Positions 35,505-43,977 of a DNA stretch of 64,000 nucleotides are shown in pieces (within the stretch, counting starts at the first letter, position 1; each line of letters begins with the position of its first letter). The notes beneath the pieces are model-generated. The model ran no database searches, was not told where the DNA came from, and was given only the letters and a program-made list of their open reading frames with translations. The stretch is from Nocardioides sp. QY071 (GTDB taxonomy: Bacteria > Actinomycetota > Actinomycetes > Propionibacteriales > Nocardioidaceae). The stretch lies in NCBI RefSeq assembly GCF_029961765.1, contig NZ_CP124681.1, positions 3,658,001-3,722,000 on the forward strand. Direction: 5' to 3'. The position numbers and the translations under genes are program-made.

Positions 35505-36533
35505 ATGAAGCTGGGACTGGGACTGAACTACTGGGTCGCACGGCAACCCGAGGGACAGCAGGAGCTGATCGAGGAGGCCGAGGCTCTGGGCTTCGACTCG
35601 GTGTGGACCGGCGAGGCCTGGGGGTCCGACGCGCTGACCCCCCTCGCCTGGATGGGCAGCCGCACCAGCCGCCTGAGGCTCGGCACCGCGATCCTCCAGA
35701 TGGCGGCCCGCACGCCCACCGCGACCGCGATGGCCGCGATGACGATGGACCACCTCACCGGCGGCCGGTTCGTCCTCGGCCTGGGCGCCTCCGGACCCCA
35801 GGTCGTCGAGGGCTGGTACGGCGCGCCGTTCCCCCGTCCGCTCGAGCGGACCCGCGAGTACGTCGAGATCGTGCGCCAGGCGACCCGCCGCGAGGTCGTC
35901 TCCCACCAGGGCCGCCACTACCAACTGCCGCACCCCGGCGGGACCGGGCTCGGCAAGGCGCTGCGCACCAACATCGAGCCGGTGCGTGCGGACATCCCGA
36001 TCCTGCTGGCGGCCGAAGGGCCCAAGAACGTCGCCCTGGCCGCCGAGGTCGCCGACGGCTGGCTGCCGCTGTTCTACTCCCCCTATGCCGACACGGCGTA
36101 CCGCGAGAGCCTCGAGGCCGGCTTCGCGCTCTCCGGCGAGGAGGACAAGGCGAGCCGCTTCGAGGTGGTCGGTCCGGTCAGCGTGATCGTCGACGACGAC
36201 GTCGAGGCGGCCGCCGACCGGCTGCGCCCTCGGCTGGCGCTCTACATCGGGGGGATGGGCGCCCGGGGAGCGAACTTCCACGCCGCGGTCTTCGAGCGGA
36301 TGGGCTACGGCGAGGTCTGCGCCCGGGTCCAGGACCTTTTCCTGGCCGGCGAGAAGGATGCCGCGTCGGCCGCGATCCCGCTGGAGCTGGTCGAGAAGGT
36401 CGCCCTGGTCGGCCCGAAGGCGAAGATCGCCGAGGAGCTGCCCGCCTGGACCGGGTCCCTGCTGACCACCATGGTGGTCGCCGCCGCGGGGGACCGCTCC
36501 GCACTGCGGACCATGGCGGAGCTGCTGGCCTGA
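35505..36533 (+). CDS. LLM-class F420-dependent oxidoreductase, 342 residues
   Basis: Belongs to the mycobacterial F420-dependent LLM group: KLGLGLNYWVARQPEG, EALGFDSVWTGEAWGSDALTPLAW near 35, RLRLGTAILQMAARTPTATAMAAMTMDHLTGGRFVLGLGASGPQV near 60-105, and LLAAEGPKNVALAAEVADGWLP near 170. The block GSDALTPLAW and length (342) fit the Rv3520c-like subfamily. Start ATG at 35505, apparently without a leader. Followed by a strong terminator. It lies directly behind the PaaX-like regulator, which may control it. Confidence 0.9.
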   Translation: MKLGLGLNYWVARQPEGQQELIEEAEALGFDSVWTGEAWGSDALTPLAWMGSRTSRLRLGTAILQMAARTPTATAMAAMTMDHLTGGRFVLGLGASGPQVVEGWYGAPFPRPLERTREYVEIVRQATRREVVSHQGRHYQLPHPGGTGLGKALRTNIEPVRADIPILLAAEGPKNVALAAEVADGWLPLFYSPYADTAYRESLEAGFALSGEEDKASRFEVVGPVSVIVDDDVEAAADRLRPRLALYIGGMGARGANFHAAVFERMGYGEVCARVQDLFLAGEKDAASAAIPLELVEKVALVGPKAKIAEELPAWTGSLLTTMVVAAAGDRSALRTMAELLA

Positions 36534-36547
36534 GGCCGTCAGCGAGC

Positions 36548-36590
36548 CGACGAGGGGGGTGCGGCGCGCTGCGCCGCACCCCCCTCGTCG
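36548..36590. terminator. Perfect 20-bp bidirectional terminator
   Basis: Arms 36548-36567 and 36571-36590 are perfect reverse complements (CGACGAGGGGGGTGCGGCGC) with loop GCT. It lies between the LLM stop (36533) and the convergent acyl-CoA ligase stop (36592). Confidence 0.88.
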
Positions 36591-36591
36591 C

Positions 36592-38130
36592 TCAGGTCGC
36601 CTCGACGTCGCGGCGCAGGTCGCGCTTGAGCACCTTGCCGACCGCGGACACCGGAAGCTCGGCGAGCACCGACATCGACCGCGGCGCCTTGTAGCGGGCG
36701 ATCCGACCGGCGACGTACTCGCGCAGCTCGGCCGGCTCCAGCATCGCGCCGTCGGCCAGGACGACGACCGCATGCACGCGCTCGCCCCAGGTGGCGTCGG
36801 CGACCCCGATCACCGCGCACGCCCGCACCGACGGGTGGCCGGCCACCACCTTCTCGACCTCGGTGCTGTAGACGTTCTCGCCGCCGCTCACGATCATGTC
36901 CTTGAGCCGGTCGACGACGAACAGGTAGCCGTCGGCGTCGAGGTAGCCGACGTCGCCGGTGTGCATCCAGCCGCCGCGCAGCGCGTGCTCCGTCTCCTCG
37001 GGCATCCCCCAGTAGCCCGCCATCACGTTGCCGCCCCGGACCAGCACCTCGCCGACCTCCCCGGGCGCGAGCGTCGCGTCGTCGGGACCCGCGATCCGGA
37101 TCTCGACATGCAGGGCTGCCCGGCCTGCGGAGCGCAGGAGGTCGGCGCGACTCTCCTCTGCGTGGTCCTCGGGCGTCAGGATCGCCGCGATCGGGCCCAG
37201 CTCGGTCATGCCATAGCGCTGGCTCAGGGCGGCCTCCGGCAGCAGCCGCCGGGCAGCGCGGAGCGTGCTCTCGCCGATCGAGGAGCCGCCGTAGCCCAGC
37301 ATCCGCAGGCTCGGGAGCCGCAGTCCGGTCTCGTCGAGATGCTCCATCAGCCGCTGGACGACGGTCGGCACCAGGGTCGTCGCCGTCACCTCGTCGGTCC
37401 GGATCCGCTCCGCGATCTCCTCGACCGTGGCCCGCCCGATCACCGAATGGGTGGACCCGAGGGCGACCTGCGTGTAGAGCGCGCCCAGGGCGGCGAGGTG
37501 GTAGAGCGGGCCGGCATGCAGGAAGCGGTGGGGGCGCGGGTCGCCCAGGGTGGCGATGACGCCGAGCGAGGACGTCGCGATCTGCGCGTGGGTGAGCATC
37601 ACGCCCTTGGGCCGCCCGGTGGTGCCGCCGGTGTAGACCAGCGCCGCGAGCTCCTCGGCTCCGCGGGTGTCCGCCATCGGCGCGGCCGCGGCCACGAGGT
37701 CCTCGTAGCGCAGCGCACCGACCGGGACCTCGGCCGCGGTCGCGCCCGGCTCGTCGATCACGACCAGCCGCAGACCGGGGTGATCCGCGTCGCGGAGGCC
37801 CTCGACCAGGTCGCGGGCGACCAGGAGGACCCTCATCCCCGCGTCGCGGATCTGGTGGTCGATCTCACGCGCGCTCCAGCGCGTGTTGACCGGGCTGAGG
37901 ACCAGTCCGGCCCACGGGACGGCGAGCACGGTCTCGACCGAGGCCGGGCAGTTCTCGGCGAGGATGCCGACCCGCTCGCCCTGGGCGAGACCGAGGCCCC
38001 GCAGGGCGGCCGCCAGCCGCGCCACCCGGTCGACGAGCTCGCCGAAGGTGCGGGGGCCGTCCGGGGTGACCAGTGCGACGTCGTCGGGACTCTGCTGCAC
38101 CGAGCGGTGCAGTCCCTGGGTCAGGTACAC
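36592..38130 (-). CDS. AMP-forming acyl-CoA ligase, 512 residues
   Basis: ANL-superfamily adenylating enzyme: P-loop YTGGTTGRPKGVMLTH near 165, QRYGMTELGPIAA near 300, HTGDVGYLDADGYLFVVDRLKDMIVSGGENVY near 385-415, and the C-terminal catalytic lysine in LPVSAVGKVLKRDL. It joins a carboxylic acid to CoA at the cost of ATP to AMP. GTG at 38130 follows GAGGAC and overlaps the upstream MaoC gene by 10 bases. Last gene of an SDR-MaoC-MaoC-ligase operon, so it probably activates the acid degraded by those enzymes. Confidence 0.92.
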   Translation of the reverse strand: MYLTQGLHRSVQQSPDDVALVTPDGPRTFGELVDRVARLAAALRGLGLAQGERVGILAENCPASVETVLAVPWAGLVLSPVNTRWSAREIDHQIRDAGMRVLLVARDLVEGLRDADHPGLRLVVIDEPGATAAEVPVGALRYEDLVAAAAPMADTRGAEELAALVYTGGTTGRPKGVMLTHAQIATSSLGVIATLGDPRPHRFLHAGPLYHLAALGALYTQVALGSTHSVIGRATVEEIAERIRTDEVTATTLVPTVVQRLMEHLDETGLRLPSLRMLGYGGSSIGESTLRAARRLLPEAALSQRYGMTELGPIAAILTPEDHAEESRADLLRSAGRAALHVEIRIAGPDDATLAPGEVGEVLVRGGNVMAGYWGMPEETEHALRGGWMHTGDVGYLDADGYLFVVDRLKDMIVSGGENVYSTEVEKVVAGHPSVRACAVIGVADATWGERVHAVVVLADGAMLEPAELREYVAGRIARYKAPRSMSVLAELPVSAVGKVLKRDLRRDVEAT

Positions 38131-38546
38131 GACGAGTCCTCGGTGTCCACCTGCGCCGTCGCCGAGATCGTCACGGTGCCGTCGGCGAGCCGGACGCTCA
38201 GCTCGACGGTCGCCACCCCGTCGACCAGCGCCGTCACCTCGCCCACGACCTCCACCTGCGCGTGGACCGGCGTGATGGCCAGGAAGCGCGCGCCGAGACT
38301 GCGGATCCGGTGCTGCGGCACCCACGCGGTGAGACTGCGCGCGACGAACGCCATCGAGAGCATCCCCTGCGCGAACACGTCGGGCCGGCCGGCGTCCCGC
38401 GCGGCGTCGAGGTCGATGTGGATCGGGTTGTGGTCGTTGGAGGCACCCGCGAAGAGCGCGAGCATCGCGCGGCTGATCTCCGGAGGCCGCACGACGGGCA
38501 GCCGGTCCCCCACCCGGATCGCGGGCAGCTCCCGGGTCGCTGTCAT
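38121..38546 (-). CDS. MaoC-like enoyl-CoA hydratase subunit, 141 residues
   Basis: Single hot-dog domain with the hydratase-2 motif ASNDHNPIHIDLDAARDAG (catalytic Asp and His near 38 and 43) and the following FAQGMLSMAFVARSL. This half carries the catalytic residues. The gene overlaps its upstream neighbour by 4 bases (ATGA); the two single hot-dog proteins probably form a heterodimer like ChsH1/ChsH2 or HadAB. Reaction: hydration of a trans-enoyl-CoA in a beta-oxidation-like cycle. Confidence 0.9.
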   Translation of the reverse strand: MTATRELPAIRVGDRLPVVRPPEISRAMLALFAGASNDHNPIHIDLDAARDAGRPDVFAQGMLSMAFVARSLTAWVPQHRIRSLGARFLAITPVHAQVEVVGEVTALVDGVATVELSVRLADGTVTISATAQVDTEDSSCT

Positions 38547-38995
38547 GCCGCCCTCCCGGCGCGCAGGATCAGGATGTTCTCCAGCTCGGCCACCAGGTCG
38601 CCGTCCCGGCGCACCTCGGTGCGCCGCACCACGAACCTCATGGCGCCGTCCTTCTTCTCGTAGTAGTCGACGATGCGGGGCGCGAGCTCGAGCTCCTCCC
38701 CGGCATGGACCGGCCGGTGGTAGGTGAAGCGCTGCTCACCGTGCAGAGCCTGCGAAAGCTCCGCACCGACGGCCTCGAGGACACGGTAGGGCTCCGGGCG
38801 CTTGAGCTCGAGGCTGAACAAGAAGGTCGGCGGCACCAGCAGGTCCGGCAGCCCGGCTGCCCGCGCTGCCTGCAGGTCGACATGGAGCGGGTCGCGATCG
38901 CCGGTGACCTCGGCGAAGAACACCAGCTGACCTCGTTCGGGCGTGATGGTGAAGGAGGGCAGGACGGTGGCGAGCACCGCTTCCCGACGAGTCAC
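38543..38995 (-). CDS. MaoC N-terminal/FAS1-like dehydratase subunit, 150 residues
   Basis: Hot-dog fold of the MaoC_dehydrat_N type: FTITPERGQLVFFAEVTGDRDPLHVDLQAARAAGLPDLLVPPTFLFSLEL near 15-60, FTYHRPVHAGEELELAPRIVDYYEKK near 90, and MRFVVRRTEVRRDGDLVAELENILILR. GTG at 38995 overlaps the SDR stop (GTGA). DRDPLHVD resembles the active-site loop of its partner, but such subunits usually serve to bind the acyl chain, with catalysis in the neighbour at 38121. Same operon as the ligase and SDR. Confidence 0.87.
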   Translation of the reverse strand: MTRREAVLATVLPSFTITPERGQLVFFAEVTGDRDPLHVDLQAARAAGLPDLLVPPTFLFSLELKRPEPYRVLEAVGAELSQALHGEQRFTYHRPVHAGEELELAPRIVDYYEKKDGAMRFVVRRTEVRRDGDLVAELENILILRAGRAA

Positions 38996-39924
38996 GAGGT
39001 CGCGCCGGTACGGGCCCGCTGCGCCTGGATCGACGACACGAACGGCGGCGGGCCGGCCGGCACGTGCGCCAGCGCCGTCGCCAGCTCCTCGGCCGTCCAC
39101 GCCCGGTCGAGGTCGAAGGGCTCCGCCTCGACCCAGCTCTGCTGGAGGCCCACGTGCCCCCCCACGACCGAGAACACCTGACCGGAGAGGTGGCACGCCG
39201 GCGAGGCGAGGTAGGCGACGAGGGGCGAGATGTTCTCGGGCGCCCACTGGTCGAAGCCGCCGGCCTCCTCGCTCACGACGTCAGAGAAGCCGGGCGCGGC
39301 CATGGTCAGCCGCGTGCGCGCCACCGGGGCGATCGCGTTGACCCGCACGCCGTACCGCTCGAGCTCGCGGGCAGCGACCAGCGTCATGATCGCGATGCCG
39401 CCCTTGGCCGTCGCGTAGTTCACCTGCCCGGGATTGCCGCGCAGGCCCGAGGGCGACGAGGTGTTGATGACCGAGGCACGCACCTCGTGGCCGGCCTTGG
39501 ACCGCTCGCGCCAGTACGCCGCCGCGTGGCGCAGCGGGCAGAAGTGGCCCTTGAGGTGCACGTCCATGACCGAGTCCCACTCAGCCTCGGACATGTTCAC
39601 GATGGTGCGGTCGCGCAGGATGCCGGCGTTGTTGACCAGGATGTCCAGACCGCCGAAGGTCCCGACCGCGAGGTCGATCATCCGCTTCGCCGCGTCCCAG
39701 TCCGAGACGCTGCCGACGTGCGCCACGGCCGAGCCGCCCGCCGCGCGGATCTCCGCGACGACCTCGTCCGCGGGCGTCGCGGCGTCCGTGCTGCCGTCCG
39801 GTCCGGCGCCGTTGTCGTTGACGACGACCTGGGCCCCCCGGGCGGCGAGGAGCAGGGCGTGCTCCCGGCCGAGGCCGCGCCCGCCTCCCGTCACGATGGC
39901 GGTCTGTCCGGCGAGATCGGTCAT
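38992..39924 (-). CDS. Short-chain dehydrogenase of the multifunctional-enzyme-2 type, 310 residues
   Basis: SDR with TGGGRGLGREHALLLAARGAQVVVNDNG (12-40), where VVVNDNG is typical of the hydroxyacyl-CoA dehydrogenase domain of peroxisomal multifunctional enzyme 2; NNAGILRDRTIVNM near 105, the catalytic Ser in NTSSPSGLRG, YATAKGG (Tyr-x3-Lys) near 165, and a longer C-terminal tail. Probable (3R)- or 17-beta-hydroxy dehydrogenase acting after the MaoC hydratases. ATG at 39924 behind AGGAG. First gene of the operon, with a promoter at 39986-40015 and a GTTAAC site beside it. Confidence 0.92.
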   Translation of the reverse strand: MTDLAGQTAIVTGGGRGLGREHALLLAARGAQVVVNDNGAGPDGSTDAATPADEVVAEIRAAGGSAVAHVGSVSDWDAAKRMIDLAVGTFGGLDILVNNAGILRDRTIVNMSEAEWDSVMDVHLKGHFCPLRHAAAYWRERSKAGHEVRASVINTSSPSGLRGNPGQVNYATAKGGIAIMTLVAARELERYGVRVNAIAPVARTRLTMAAPGFSDVVSEEAGGFDQWAPENISPLVAYLASPACHLSGQVFSVVGGHVGLQQSWVEAEPFDLDRAWTAEELATALAHVPAGPPPFVSSIQAQRARTGATS

Positions 39925-39985
39925 GTGCTGACTCCTGGAGGTCGAGGTCGGGCGGGCCGTACGGGCCACAGTTCCGGTCCCGCGG

Positions 39986-40029
39986 ACGCTAACGAGACTG
40001 AAACTTGGATGTCAATACCCGTTAACACA
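39986..40029 (-). promoter_or_regulatory. Promoter of the SDR-MaoC-ligase operon with adjacent CCGTTAACA site
   Basis: On the minus strand a perfect -35 TTGACA (complement of 40010-40015) is followed after 18 bases by TAGCGT (complement of 39986-39991). CCGTTAACACA at 40019-40029 abuts the -35. The same CCGTTAACA(A) occurs at 41298-41308 inside the next promoter. The tandem TetR gene between them is the obvious candidate to bind both. Confidence 0.5.
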
Positions 40030-40106
40030 ACGAGTTGCCGACCGGGTCCACCCGGCCCAGCCCGCAGCCCGTACCCTGAGGCCTGCAGAGACCCACGAGG
40101 AGTGCG

Positions 40107-41294
40107 ATGACCCGCGAGACCACGACCCCGCCCCCGCGCCGCACCGGGCGGCGCACGGACCGGCGCGCCGAGGTGGTCGCGGCCGCCGCAGCGCTGTTCC
40201 GCCAGCACGGCTACCCCCAGGTCGGCATCGACGAGATCGGCGACGCCGTCGGCTTCAGCGGCCCCGCCGTCTACCGCTACTTCGCGAGCAAGGCCGACCT
40301 GCTCGAGGCCGTGGTCGCCGGGCACCTCGACCGCCTGGAGGCGACGTCCGCGCCGGTCGCCGACCGCGCGACCGCGGTCGCCGGGTTGATCGAGGTCGCC
40401 CTGCGCAGCCCCGACGGGCTGGTGACCGCGAGCCGCCAGGCCGAGCACCTGTCCCCCGCAGCCGCGCTCGCCCTCGACGCACGGCGTCGCGACCTCGGCC
40501 CGGCCTGGGCAGCACTGGTCCCGAGCGTCGCGGCCGCGAGCGAGCGCGACAGCGCCGACGAGCTGCGCGCGCGGTGCGCGGCCGGCATCGTCACCCATGT
40601 CGCCCTCGCCCGCCCGGGAACCCTCCCCGTGAAGCGCCGCCTGCTGACCGGCGCGCTGCACGGCGTCCTGGACAGCGCCGTGTCCCTGTCCGCCACGTCC
40701 CGCCCCCCCCTCGAGCGACCACTGGCCCACGCGACCCGGCGCGAGGCCGTCCTGGCCGCGGCCACCGAGCTGATGGCGGCGCGCGGCTTCGCGGCCGTCT
40801 CGCTCAACGACATCGGCGCGGCGACGGGCATCACCGCCTCGGCGGTGATGCGCCACTTCGCCAGCAAGGAGGAGCTCCTCGGCGCCGCCGTGAACCGGGT
40901 CGGCGAGCAGGTCGCCGGTGGCCTGTCGATAGCGATCCGCGGCGCCTGCGACGCCGAGGACGCGCTGCGGCGCATCGTCCGCACCTATGTCGCGCTGGCC
41001 ACCGACCACCGCGACGTGCTGGTGATCCAGACCCTCGACGCCGCCGCCCTGCCGCCCCGCCACGAGGAGGAGCGTCGCCGCCGGCACCGGATGTACGTCG
41101 ACGAGCTGGCCCACGTGATCGCCAGGGCCCGGCCCTCCCTCTCCGAGGCCGAGGCGCGGCTGCGGGCCGGTATGACCTACGCGATGGTCAACGAGGTCGT
41201 GCTCAGCCCGACGATGCTGGCGCACGAGGGCCTCGTCGACGACCTGGTGGTCCTGGCCACCCTCGTCGCGAGCGGAGACTCCGCGGTGAGTTGA
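40107..41294 (+). CDS. Tandem TetR-family regulator (two TetR units in one chain), 395 residues
   Basis: Two TetR helix-turn-helix domains: residues about 20-68 (AEVVAAAAALFRQHGYPQVGIDEIGDAVGFSGPAVYRYFASKADLLEAV) and about 210-260 (REAVLAAATELMAARGFAAVSLNDIGAATGITASAVMRHFASKEELLGAA), each followed by a helical ligand domain. This pseudo-dimeric arrangement is known in mycobacteria and relatives. ATG at 40107 behind GAGGAG. It stands between two catabolic operons whose promoters both contain CCGTTAACA, so it likely represses both. The chain may bind DNA as one molecule or a dimer. Confidence 0.92.
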   Translation: MTRETTTPPPRRTGRRTDRRAEVVAAAAALFRQHGYPQVGIDEIGDAVGFSGPAVYRYFASKADLLEAVVAGHLDRLEATSAPVADRATAVAGLIEVALRSPDGLVTASRQAEHLSPAAALALDARRRDLGPAWAALVPSVAAASERDSADELRARCAAGIVTHVALARPGTLPVKRRLLTGALHGVLDSAVSLSATSRPPLERPLAHATRREAVLAAATELMAARGFAAVSLNDIGAATGITASAVMRHFASKEELLGAAVNRVGEQVAGGLSIAIRGACDAEDALRRIVRTYVALATDHRDVLVIQTLDAAALPPRHEEERRRRHRMYVDELAHVIARARPSLSEAEARLRAGMTYAMVNEVVLSPTMLAHEGLVDDLVVLATLVASGDSAVS

Positions 41295-41343
41295 CGTCCG
41301 TTAACAAACCAGTACCCTGAAAGAAATTCAGACCTGGTTTGAT
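41291..41343 (+). promoter_or_regulatory. Promoter and two operator-like sites ahead of the HMG-CoA-synthase-like operon
   Basis: TTGACG (41291-41296), 16 bases, TACCCT (41313-41318). CCGTTAACAAA (41298-41308) lies in the spacer, and a 17-base site TTCAGACCTGGTTTGAT (41327-41343) lies just after the start of transcription. Two regulators could thus act on this operon. The -35 begins inside the last codons of the TetR gene. Confidence 0.5.
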
Positions 41344-41356
41344 TTCTGGAGGACTC

Positions 41357-42787
41357 GTGCAGCAACGTTGCGGCATCTCCGCCTACGGCACCTATCTGCC
41401 GTACTGGCGACTGGACCACTCGACCATCGCGGAGGCGCTCGGCGGCACCGCCCGCGGCCCGGGCGCCCGCACGGTCGCCGGCTACGACGAGGACACCACG
41501 ACGATGGCCGTCGAGGCCGCCCGGCGGGCGCTCGGCACCGACACCGCCGCCGCGGCGTGCACCGGCGTGGTCCTCGCGACCACGGCGCCGGTCTATGCCG
41601 AGAAGACCAACGCGACCGCCCTGCATGCCGCGCTCGGCCTGAGCGAGGAGGCCTCGGCCGCCGATGCCAACGGGTCGGTCAGGTCCGGCGTGAGCGCTCT
41701 GCTCGGCGCCATCCGCCAGCCCGGCGCGACCCTGGTCGCCGCCTCCGACCTGCGGATCGGGCCCGGCGGAAGCCCCGAGGAGAGGTCGAGCGGCGACGCC
41801 GCGACCGCCTTCCTGGTCGGCGACGGTCTCGACGCAGGCCTGGTCGCCGAGCTGGTCGGCAGCGCCTCGCTGACCCGCGAGTTCCTCGACCGGTGGCGGC
41901 GCCCGGAGGACCCGTGGGCGGCGACCTGGGAGGAGAGGTTCGGCGAGGAGGTCTACTCCGACCTCGGCGCGCGCAGCCTGGCCGCGGCCCTGGCCTCAGC
42001 CGGCCTCACCCCCGGCGACGTCGACAGGATCGCCGTGGTCGGGCTCTCGCCCCGCGCCGCGGCCGCCGTCCAGCGCTCCTCCGGGATCGCGAAGGAGGCG
42101 GCCCAGCCCGACCTCACCGGCACCATCGGCAACTGCGGTGCCGCGCACCCAGGCCTTGCTCTCGCGGCGATGCTCGACGACGTCGGACCCGACGCCGTGG
42201 TGGTGCTGACCGTGCTCGCCGACGGCGCCGACACCCTGGTGCTGCGCACGACCGCCGCCCACCACCCTCAGGGCCCGACGGTCGCCGCCCAGGTCGGCGG
42301 GCCGACCGGCCGGGTCGGCTATGCCGACTACCTGTCCTGGCGCGGCCTGCTGCGTCGGCAGCAGCCACGCCGACCGGACCCCGACCGGGCCGTGGCACCC
42401 GCGACCAACCGACAGGTCGAGTGGAAGTTCAGCTTCTCGGCCAGCACGTGCGAGGTCTGCGGAGTGCGCCACATGCCGCCCCAGCAGGTCTGCATGGGCT
42501 GCGGCACCGTCGACCGGATGCGCCTGACCCGGCTGTCCGAGACGAAGGCGGCGATCGCGACCTACACGGTCGACCACCTGGCCTACTCCCCCGCCCCGCC
42601 GGTCATCGGCGCGGTGCTCGACTTCGACGGCGGTGGCCGCTTCCAGTGCGAACTCACCGACATCGACCTCGACTCGCTCGCCGTCGGCCGCCGCGTCGAG
42701 ATGACCTTCCGGCACATCTCCGACGCCGAGGGGATCCGCAACTACTTCTGGAAAGCACGTCCGCTTCACGAGGAGGACCAGGCATGA
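41357..42787 (+). CDS. HMG-CoA-synthase-like thiolase-fold protein fused to a DUF35 domain, 476 residues
   Basis: Residues about 1-345 resemble the KAS/HMG-CoA synthase fold (ISAYGTYLPYWRLD, GARTVAGYDEDTTTMAVEAARRAL, GVVLATTAPVYAEKTNATALHAALG, GTIGNCGAAHPGLALAAML). Residues about 350-470 are a DUF35 domain with zinc cysteines in CEVCG and CMGCG, then an OB fold. Where archaeal HMG-CoA synthase has its nucleophile (EFACKAGT-like), this reads ANGSVRSGVSAL, with no Cys. It may be non-condensing or scaffolding. GTG at 41357 sits behind GGAGGA; TTG at 41339 is in frame but has that site downstream. The thiolase gene overlaps by 4 bases. Confidence 0.87.
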   Translation: MQQRCGISAYGTYLPYWRLDHSTIAEALGGTARGPGARTVAGYDEDTTTMAVEAARRALGTDTAAAACTGVVLATTAPVYAEKTNATALHAALGLSEEASAADANGSVRSGVSALLGAIRQPGATLVAASDLRIGPGGSPEERSSGDAATAFLVGDGLDAGLVAELVGSASLTREFLDRWRRPEDPWAATWEERFGEEVYSDLGARSLAAALASAGLTPGDVDRIAVVGLSPRAAAAVQRSSGIAKEAAQPDLTGTIGNCGAAHPGLALAAMLDDVGPDAVVVLTVLADGADTLVLRTTAAHHPQGPTVAAQVGGPTGRVGYADYLSWRGLLRRQQPRRPDPDRAVAPATNRQVEWKFSFSASTCEVCGVRHMPPQQVCMGCGTVDRMRLTRLSETKAAIATYTVDHLAYSPAPPVIGAVLDFDGGGRFQCELTDIDLDSLAVGRRVEMTFRHISDAEGIRNYFWKARPLHEEDQA

Positions 42788-43977
42788 CGTCACATGGGAT
42801 CAAGGACCGCGTCGCGATCGTGGGGATGGGGTGCACCCGGTTCGCCGAGCACTGGGACCGCTCCACCTCCGACCTCGTGGTCGAGGCCGCCCACCAGGCC
42901 TTCACGTCCTCGGGCATCCCCCAGGCCGACGTGGACGCCTTCTGGCTGGGGACCATGAACAGCGGCTTCTCGGGGATGACCCTGTCGTCCGCGCTGAAGA
43001 CCGACTACAAGCCCGTCACCCGGGTGGAGAACTTCTGCGCGAGCGGCTCGGAGGCGTTCCGCAACGCCTGCTACGCCGTCGCCTCGGGCGCCTACGACGT
43101 GGTCATGGCGCTGGGCGTGGAGAAGCTGAAGGACTCGGGCTACTCAGGCCTGACCCGGGCCAACCCGCCGTCCGACGGCACCTCGACCACGCTCTCGGCG
43201 CCCGCCCGGTTCTCCCTGCTGGCACCCGCCTATACCTCGAAGTACGGCGTGGGCCGCGACGAGTTCAAGGGCGCGATGACCCGGGTGGCGTGGAAGAACC
43301 ACGCCAACGGCGCCCTCAACGAGCGCGCCCAGTTCCGTGCCGAGGTGCCGGAGGACAAGATCGCCAACGCGACCCGGGTCGCCGGCGACCTGGGGGTCTT
43401 CGACTGCTCGGGCGTCAGCGACGGCGCGGCGGCGGCGCTCATCGTGCGGGCCGAGGACGCCTACAAGTACACCGACCGACCGCTGTTCGTGAAGGCCCTG
43501 GCCTTCGCCGCGGGTCCGGGCACCGGGCCGATCGACCCGGCCTACGACTACACCAGCTTCGAGGAGGTGGTCCGCTCGGCGCAGGACGCCTACCAGCAGG
43601 CGGGCATCACCGACCCGTTGGCCGAGCTCACCATGGCCGAGGTGCACGACTGCTTCACCCCAACCGAGCTGGTGCTGATGGAGGACCTCGGCTTCTCCGA
43701 GCGTGGCCGGGTCTGCGCCGACACGATGGCGGGCAAGTACCTCCGCGACGGCGAGCTGCCGGTCAACCCCGACGGTGGGCTCAAGAGCTTCGGCCACCCG
43801 ATCGGCGCCTCCGGCCTGCGCATGCTCTTCGAGTGCTGGCTCCAGCTGCGCGAGAAGGCCCCGCCGGAGCGCCAGATCCGGCTCAAGGACAAGCGCTACG
43901 GCCTGACCCAGAACCTCGGCGGCTCGCCCGGTGACTGCGTGTCCTTCGTCGCGATCGTGGGTGCCGACCGTGGCTGA
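42784..43977 (+). CDS. Thiolase-family acetyl-CoA acetyltransferase, 397 residues
   Basis: Thiolase with the nucleophile Cys85 in VENFCASGSEAFRNA, the FDCSGVSDGAAAALIV block near 205, VHDCFTPTELVLMEDLGF near 295, and SFGHPIGASGLRM near 345 supplying the catalytic His. Unlike the Ltp2-like protein at 16493 it keeps the Cys, so thiolytic cleavage or condensation is expected. ATG at 42784 overlaps the stop of the fused HMG-CoA-synthase-like/DUF35 gene; the two probably form one complex, as in archaea. The acyl-CoA dehydrogenase gene overlaps its end by 8 bases. Confidence 0.92.
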   Translation: MTSHGIKDRVAIVGMGCTRFAEHWDRSTSDLVVEAAHQAFTSSGIPQADVDAFWLGTMNSGFSGMTLSSALKTDYKPVTRVENFCASGSEAFRNACYAVASGAYDVVMALGVEKLKDSGYSGLTRANPPSDGTSTTLSAPARFSLLAPAYTSKYGVGRDEFKGAMTRVAWKNHANGALNERAQFRAEVPEDKIANATRVAGDLGVFDCSGVSDGAAAALIVRAEDAYKYTDRPLFVKALAFAAGPGTGPIDPAYDYTSFEEVVRSAQDAYQQAGITDPLAELTMAEVHDCFTPTELVLMEDLGFSERGRVCADTMAGKYLRDGELPVNPDGGLKSFGHPIGASGLRMLFECWLQLREKAPPERQIRLKDKRYGLTQNLGGSPGDCVSFVAIVGADRG

